From Deltaproteobacteria bacterium (GTDB lineage: Bacteria > Desulfobacterota > Syntrophia > Syntrophales > UBA2210), in NCBI GenBank assembly GCA_016935875.1, contig JAFGQD010000047.1, positions 1 through 9,252 on the forward strand: 9,252 bases of DNA, given 5' to 3'. Both the position numbers and the translations under genes were made by a program. The notes under the pieces were generated by a model. The model did no database searches. It saw nothing but the letters and a program-made list of their open reading frames with translations, and was not told where the DNA came from. Positions 6,615-9,252 of this stretch are shown in pieces; the stretch's first letter is position 1, and each line of letters begins with the position of its first letter.

Positions 6615-6670
6615 GTGGTTTTGGGAGCTTCCCGGTCACCGACTCCGTACCCACATACGGCACTATCCCC
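6615..6670. promoter_or_regulatory. Putative operator region between back-to-back promoters
   Basis: The 56 bases between the divergent -35 boxes hold two short palindromes: GGGA-GCT-TCCC (6623-6633) and CCGTA-N6-TACGG (6645-6660). The flanks form a perfect 10-bp inverted repeat, GTGTGTCAAG (6606-6615) with CTTGACACAC (6670-6679), which includes both -35 boxes. A regulator bound here could act on both promoters. No Fur box was recognised by eye, so the regulator is unknown. Confidence 0.45.
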
Positions 6671-6699
6671 TTGACACACTCGATCGCTATTCCTATACT
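6671..6699 (+). promoter_or_regulatory. Sigma-70 promoter for the thioredoxin-fold gene
   Basis: TTGACA (6671-6676), a 17-base spacer and TATACT (6694-6699) give the same hexamers and spacing as the divergent promoter. The predicted start is near 6706, leaving a leader of about 84 nt. That leader holds a small AGGGC/GCCCT hairpin at 6757-6771, just upstream of the ribosome site. Confidence 0.82.
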
Positions 6700-6789
6700 T
6701 TCACCTAACAGAAACACTGTCCTGTTACATATCACATCAAAACTCATCAGGCCGGGAGGGCTTTGCGCCCTTCTCTTGGAGGTGAGACC

Positions 6790-7419
6790 ATGAAACAGAG
6801 TAACGGTATTCTATTGTTGGGTTTGCTGTGTGCCTGGTTGTTTTTCATGCCGGGAGACGGGGCATGGGCCGCTCGAACCCTGTCCAAAGAAATCGCCCCG
6901 GACGTTCCCGCTCAAACATTCGATCTGCTCGACCAGCACGCCGTGGTATTTTTTGAGGGATCGGGACAAAAGGATCTTATCCTGATCGCCGACGTATTTT
7001 GTGTGAACAGTCGCAAGACCCACGATTTGCTGAAAAAGAACATGGAATATATCCGATCTCTGAAAGTACTCCTGGTTACCCGGTATCCTCAATTGGGATC
7101 GGACATTGTCGCAGCTCACGTCTTGCGCATGCATGCCTCGGGGAAAGGGGGACTTTCCCTGGACAGTGCCTTCAATCTTGATATCACGCGAGATGGAGAT
7201 TTCAAGGCACGAAGGGAGGCACTGATAGAAACATTCCAACGGGACCCGGGAGAAGATGAAAAAACCGACACCCTTGCGGAGCTTGAAACGGTTCGAAGAA
7301 ATACGAAGATTGCCGGGGAAGTGGGATATTCGGGAACGCCGCATATTATTGTCGGAAAGCGTGTTCTGCACGGCTATTCACGCGCTGCCATCAAAATCAT
7401 GCTGAAGGAAGATCTATAA
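6790..7419 (+). CDS. Exported thioredoxin-fold protein (DsbA/DsbC-like) with a single-cysteine CxxS motif
   Basis: This 209-aa precursor starts at ATG 6790 behind GGAGGTGA, 4 bases away. An upstream in-frame TTG at 6763 has no such site. It has a Sec signal peptide with a hydrophobic stretch at about 7-20 and likely cleavage after AWA (residue 27). The thioredoxin fold is supported by DLILIADVFCVNSRKTHDLL (62-81), where C71-V-N-S74 occupies the place of CxxC, and by GYSGTPHIIVGKRVLHGY, whose Thr183-Pro184 matches the cis-proline loop of DsbC/DsbG/DsbA proteins. C71 is the only cysteine in the mature protein, so the enzyme could not form an internal redox disulfide. It may act as a monothiol isomerase, a mixed-disulfide partner or a thiol-binding protein in the periplasm. 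It is divergent from the importer and shares its control region. The fold is fairly sure; the function is not. Confidence 0.8.
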   Translation: MKQSNGILLLGLLCAWLFFMPGDGAWAARTLSKEIAPDVPAQTFDLLDQHAVVFFEGSGQKDLILIADVFCVNSRKTHDLLKKNMEYIRSLKVLLVTRYPQLGSDIVAAHVLRMHASGKGGLSLDSAFNLDITRDGDFKARREALIETFQRDPGEDEKTDTLAELETVRRNTKIAGEVGYSGTPHIIVGKRVLHGYSRAAIKIMLKEDL

Positions 7420-7574
7420 CCCATCTCCGGGTAACATAAATGTATTTCGCGGCTTCGTGTTCAATGCGATATGAACAGGCCGCGATATTCACACCTTCGG
7501 GCACATCCCGCCGGGTGATGCCATCGCGCGATCACCTGTCTCACGCTTTTAATCCATCCACACAAATGCATTGA
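7420..7574 (+). other. 3' region of the thioredoxin-fold gene with a complex hairpin
   Basis: No coding potential is evident. At 7447-7485, TCGCGGC pairs with GCCGCGA and, inside, TGTTCA pairs with TGAACA. A TTCG/G internal loop separates the two stems and the terminal loop is 8 bases. A second inverted repeat GGTGAT/ATCACC (7514-7536) encloses the palindrome ATCGCGCGAT. With the terminator that follows, these could form a stable 3' UTR or a small RNA. Confidence 0.45.
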
Positions 7575-7605
7575 AGATGTCTCAGAGAGAGACATCTCTA
7601 TTTTT
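7575..7605 (+). terminator. Rho-independent terminator
   Basis: AGATGTCTC (7575-7583) and GAGACATCT (7589-7597) form a perfect 9-bp stem with a 5-base loop, followed by CTATTTTT. It should end transcription from the thioredoxin-fold gene and insulate the MerR/J-domain operon, whose -35 box begins three bases later. Confidence 0.88.
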
Positions 7606-7607
7606 CC

Positions 7608-7636
7608 TTGACATTATGTAAAATATACTTTATATA
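7608..7636 (+). promoter_or_regulatory. Sigma-70 promoter of the MerR/J-domain operon
   Basis: TTGACA (7608-7613), a 17-base spacer and TATATA (7631-7636) form a strong candidate promoter about 55 bases ahead of the regulator start codon. The -10 box is covered by the inverted repeat at 7631-7655. Confidence 0.72.
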
Positions 7637-7655
7637 TTGCACTATACAATATATA
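7631..7655. promoter_or_regulatory. 9-7-9 inverted repeat, probable operator for the MerR-type regulator
   Basis: TATATATTG (7631-7639) and CAATATATA (7647-7655) are perfect inverted copies separated by 7 bases. They overlap the -10 box and likely start site, a position suited to repression. The 7-base gap matches the HAIR operator of HspR (a MerR-family heat-shock repressor; CTTGAGT-N7-ACTCAAG as I recall it), although the half-site sequence differs. The binding partner is inferred to be the adjacent regulator. Confidence 0.55.
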
Positions 7656-7690
7656 TGAGAGCTGACAAATAAAACACGGGAGAATAATCC

Positions 7691-7936
7691 ATGCCAGCGT
7701 ACAAAAAACTCTTTAAGGTGTGGGAGCTCATGAAGTATGGGGAAATCTCACGGCAAACCGTTCACAACTACACTCAAATGCGTCTGATCAAGGAGTCCGA
7801 ACGGACCGAGTCTGGTCATCGACTGTATAACGAGGAAGTTTTCAACCGGCTGAAAAAGATAAAAGAATTGAAAGAGACAGGCCGTTCACTGCTTCAAATC
7901 AAAGACATTCTCGATAGCAACAGTACTACAAACTGA
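7691..7936 (+). CDS. Short MerR-family transcriptional regulator (HspR/CbpM-like context)
   Basis: This 81-aa DNA-binding protein is almost only a MerR winged helix-turn-helix. The helix-turn-helix spans about residues 8-32 (VWELMKYGEISRQTVHNYTQ). The wing has SGHRLYNEE (41-49), matching the usual GYRLY/F signature. Two further helices (FNRLKKIKELKETG and SLLQIKDIL) finish the domain. The long dimerisation coiled coil and C-terminal effector domain of metal or drug sensors are missing, and there are no cysteines, so metal sensing is unlikely. The ATG at 7691 follows GGGAG by about 8 bases. The J-domain gene follows after 13 bases. This order recalls hspR with dnaK/dnaJ and cbpM with cbpA, where a small MerR-like protein works with a J protein. 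I infer an autoregulator that may contact its J-domain neighbour. Confidence 0.85.
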   Translation: MPAYKKLFKVWELMKYGEISRQTVHNYTQMRLIKESERTESGHRLYNEEVFNRLKKIKELKETGRSLLQIKDILDSNSTTN

Positions 7937-7949
7937 AAGGTGTAAACCG

Positions 7950-8417
7950 ATGTTCTACCCTGAACTGTCATTTCGCGAACTTTTCGACTTGAAAAAAAGC
8001 TGCAAATATCTGTTTCCTGAAAAACGATTTTCCGAAATCGACAACGATTTCCTGGGAAGTCTGAATACCGATCTCCTGCGGCGCACCTACAGAGAAAGAA
8101 TGCTCGATTGCCATCCCGACCGGCTTGGCATGGCTTCCGACTTCATGATCCAATTTAAAACGAGAGAATGCCAGCAGGTCAATGAAGCATACGCGAGACT
8201 TAAGCGATTTGTACAAGAAAGGAATGAATGGATCAATACCGTCCTTACATCATATAACAGCAGGGAAAGTCATTTCACCAATGGAATGAGCAAGCCACAA
8301 AGCAATCATGACAGGGCACATATTCTCGAACGGTTAAAACGGCACATCCATCCGTTCGTGAGTTCTTTCAAGGGATTCTTCAGAGAAATGCCGCGAGAAT
8401 CGGCGAGACCAATGTGA
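7950..8417 (+). CDS. J-domain-only cochaperone (class C DnaJ-like)
   Basis: This 155-aa protein contains a J domain, which stimulates the ATPase of a DnaK-type chaperone. The core is helix II LLRRTYRERMLDC (42-54), the invariant HPD at 55-57 (CHPDRLG), and helix III with QQVNEAYARLKRF (75-87). The N-terminal part (SFRELFDL, then about 30 residues before helix II) is longer than in canonical J domains. There is no Gly/Phe region, no CxxCxGxG zinc fingers and no DnaJ/CbpA C-terminal substrate-binding domain. Residues 92-155 are polar and basic and resemble nothing I recognise. ATG 7950 follows AAAGGTG at good spacing, 13 bases after the regulator stop, and an intrinsic terminator follows. The partner Hsp70 is not in the window. 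The J domain is secure; the client is unknown. Confidence 0.85.
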   Translation: MFYPELSFRELFDLKKSCKYLFPEKRFSEIDNDFLGSLNTDLLRRTYRERMLDCHPDRLGMASDFMIQFKTRECQQVNEAYARLKRFVQERNEWINTVLTSYNSRESHFTNGMSKPQSNHDRAHILERLKRHIHPFVSSFKGFFREMPRESARPM

Positions 8418-8439
8418 GGTTTGCGCGAAAGACAGCACC

Positions 8440-8474
8440 GATTCGAACAGTGTCCTATTCTGTCGAATCCTTTT
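8440..8474 (+). terminator. Rho-independent terminator of the MerR/J-domain operon
   Basis: GATTCGAACAG (8440-8450) pairs with CTGTCGAATC (8460-8469), 10 base pairs with one bulged A and a 9-base loop, followed by CTTTT. The stem begins 22 bases after the J-domain stop. The T-run is short, so efficiency may be moderate. On the opposite strand no T-run follows, so it does not clearly serve the convergent gene. Confidence 0.7.
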
Positions 8475-8511
8475 AGTACGTGAGAACCCTGCCCCAATTA
8501 ATCAGACAATT

Positions 8512-8961
8512 CTATTTATTAAAGCCGAATTCTTTTACCGACTTTCCCCAGGCGTCATTGAGAGCCCTATATGTATCTGAAAAACCTTTTTTCATATGCA
8601 CCCAGGCATCACCGGTACTGCTTTTCATACTGCCGTACCATTCGGCCAGCTGAGTCCGCTGTTTGTGCAGCTCTTTGAGGCTGGCTCGTGCCTTTTCGCG
8701 GGCAACCGTATCCATTTTGTCCCAGCTTTCATCGAAACGCGCTTCCAGTACGTCGATGCGCTTATCCAGAATATCCAGAGACTCTTTTGCCCTGCGAACC
8801 GCTTCGTCTCTCTGATCGACGGTATAGGCACTGAGCGTTTTAAGGAAATCTTGTGTTTCCTGCTTAACCTTTTCTATTGACGTTTCCGCATAGCATAGCG
8901 GTGTAATTACGAGCATGCCAATCAACATTAACGCGCAGAAAACCTTTTTTTTATATTTCAT
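8512..8961 (-). CDS. Small exported coiled-coil protein (sll1863-like stress protein family, tentative)
   Basis: This 149-aa protein starts at ATG 8961-8959 behind AAAGGAGA. It has a basic N-terminus (MKYKKK), a hydrophobic stretch to about residue 22 and a likely signal peptidase I site after CYA (residue 25). Cys23 is not in a lipobox. The mature part is almost all charged, heptad-like helix: about 30-100 is rich in Glu, Lys, Arg and Leu (RRAKESLDILDKRIDVLEAR). The end has SSTGDAWVHMKKGFSDTYRALNDAW (about 114-138, cited here only by its GDAW, MKKGF and DAW landmarks). That resembles the GDAWEDLKKGF-type segment I associate with sll1863-like stress proteins. It probably acts as a periplasmic helical bundle; no catalytic motif is seen. 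It is transcribed alone, convergent with the J-domain operon. Confidence 0.75.
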   Translation of the reverse strand: MKYKKKVFCALMLIGMLVITPLCYAETSIEKVKQETQDFLKTLSAYTVDQRDEAVRRAKESLDILDKRIDVLEARFDESWDKMDTVAREKARASLKELHKQRTQLAEWYGSMKSSTGDAWVHMKKGFSDTYRALNDAWGKSVKEFGFNK

Positions 8962-9137
8962 TTGTCATCTCCTTTCTCGTTGTGAGCCTCACGAATTTAT
9001 CAGTGGGGTGGGAACCGAATCCACTGAAGAAAATCGGGTTAACTCGTTTTTATAAAATCGCCACTTGGGCATAAACCCGTTCATTAACGTCTTGATTTCA
9101 CGGCATCATAAAAAACTGTTAGCCCCCTGGTAACCTG
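8962..9137 (-). other. Leader region of the coiled-coil protein gene
   Basis: If the promoter at 9166-9138 is used, this is a leader of about 170 nt. It holds the palindrome GTGAG-C-CTCAC (8982-8992), a 7-bp inverted repeat TCAGTGG/CCACTGA (9000-9027) and a wide CGGGTT/AACCCG repeat (9035-9079). No gene is evident in it. Confidence 0.4.
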
Positions 9138-9166
9138 ATTATATTTGATCGCATCTCAAATGGGAA
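9138..9166 (-). promoter_or_regulatory. Candidate sigma-70 promoter for the coiled-coil protein gene
   Basis: On the minus strand TTCCCA (9166-9161), a 17-base spacer and TATAAT (9143-9138) give a perfect -10 and a 4/6 -35. It lies two bases after the stop of the possible upstream gene fragment. Confidence 0.55.
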
Positions 9167-9168
9167 GA

Positions 9169-9252
9169 TTATTTATTTTCCATTTCTTTATATACTTTTT
9201 TGAACCTCCTTATCAGATTTTTGCCCGTCACAACACTGGCGGTTATGACACC
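9169..9252 (-). CDS. Possible C-terminal fragment of an unknown gene (truncated by window edge)
   Basis: The minus-strand frame is open from the window edge for 27 codons to TAA at 9171-9169. It ends KNLIRRFKKVYKEMENK, a basic amphipathic tail after a short hydrophobic run (GVITASVV). The adjacent promoter right after the stop fits a gene end here. The stretch is too short to identify, and one other frame is open for 20 codons, so this is only a plausible fragment. Confidence 0.3.
   Translation of the reverse strand, partial: GVITASVVTGKNLIRRFKKVYKEMENK

Noticed and set aside
6811..7371. A 186-codon open frame on the minus strand
   Set aside because: It is antisense to the thioredoxin-fold gene, which has a promoter, ribosome site and signal peptide. 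Nothing supports the antisense frame.
1..9252. CRISPR array, tRNA, rRNA, insertion sequence or prophage
   Set aside because: There are no regularly spaced direct repeats, no tRNA cloverleaf, and no transposase, integrase or terminal inverted repeat pair.

Overview
The window looks like chromosomal sequence of moderate GC from a Gram-negative, probably anaerobic proteobacterium. A Desulfobacterota/deltaproteobacterial lineage is my best guess, from the style of the proteins and the mix of genes. This is inference: there is no rRNA or other phylogenetic marker. I see no tRNA, CRISPR array, insertion sequence, phage gene or replication origin.

Layout. (1) Bases 1-657 (+) hold the C-terminal part of a flavin-dependent disulfide oxidoreductase of the mercuric reductase/dihydrolipoamide dehydrogenase superfamily. 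(2) Bases 6360 down to 889 (-) hold a four-gene operon. It encodes a periplasmic solute-binding protein, a two-domain fused permease and an ABC ATPase, together an FbpABC-type (ferric iron-like) importer, followed by a DHH-family phosphoesterase 8 bases after the ATPase stop. A long imperfect stem-loop lies just after the binding-protein gene. (3) Bases 6361-6789 are a divergent control region. Two consensus-like sigma-70 promoters face away from each other, and their -35 boxes lie within a perfect 10-bp inverted repeat. The importer side has a leader of roughly 215 nt with two sizeable predicted stem-loops. (4) Bases 6790-7419 (+) encode an exported thioredoxin-fold protein (DsbA/DsbC-like) with a single mature cysteine in a C-V-N-S motif. 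Its 3' region carries a complex hairpin and then a strong intrinsic terminator. (5) Bases 7691-8417 (+) are a compact two-gene operon: an 81-aa MerR-type regulator and a 155-aa J-domain-only cochaperone. Its promoter is overlapped by a 9-7-9 inverted repeat, suggesting autoregulation as in HspR/DnaK or CbpM/CbpA systems. (6) Bases 8961-8512 (-) encode a small exported coiled-coil protein. The end of another possible minus-strand gene enters at the right edge.

How the parts may work together. Binding protein, permease and ATPase form one importer; its substrate is uncertain because the tyrosine pair typical of Fe(III)-binding proteins is not apparent. The divergent thioredoxin-fold gene shares the control region and may be co-regulated. 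The MerR/J-domain pair and the coiled-coil envelope protein suggest a stress or protein-quality theme on the right side. The least explained elements are the structured importer leader, the monothiol thioredoxin-fold protein and the minimal MerR/J-domain operon.
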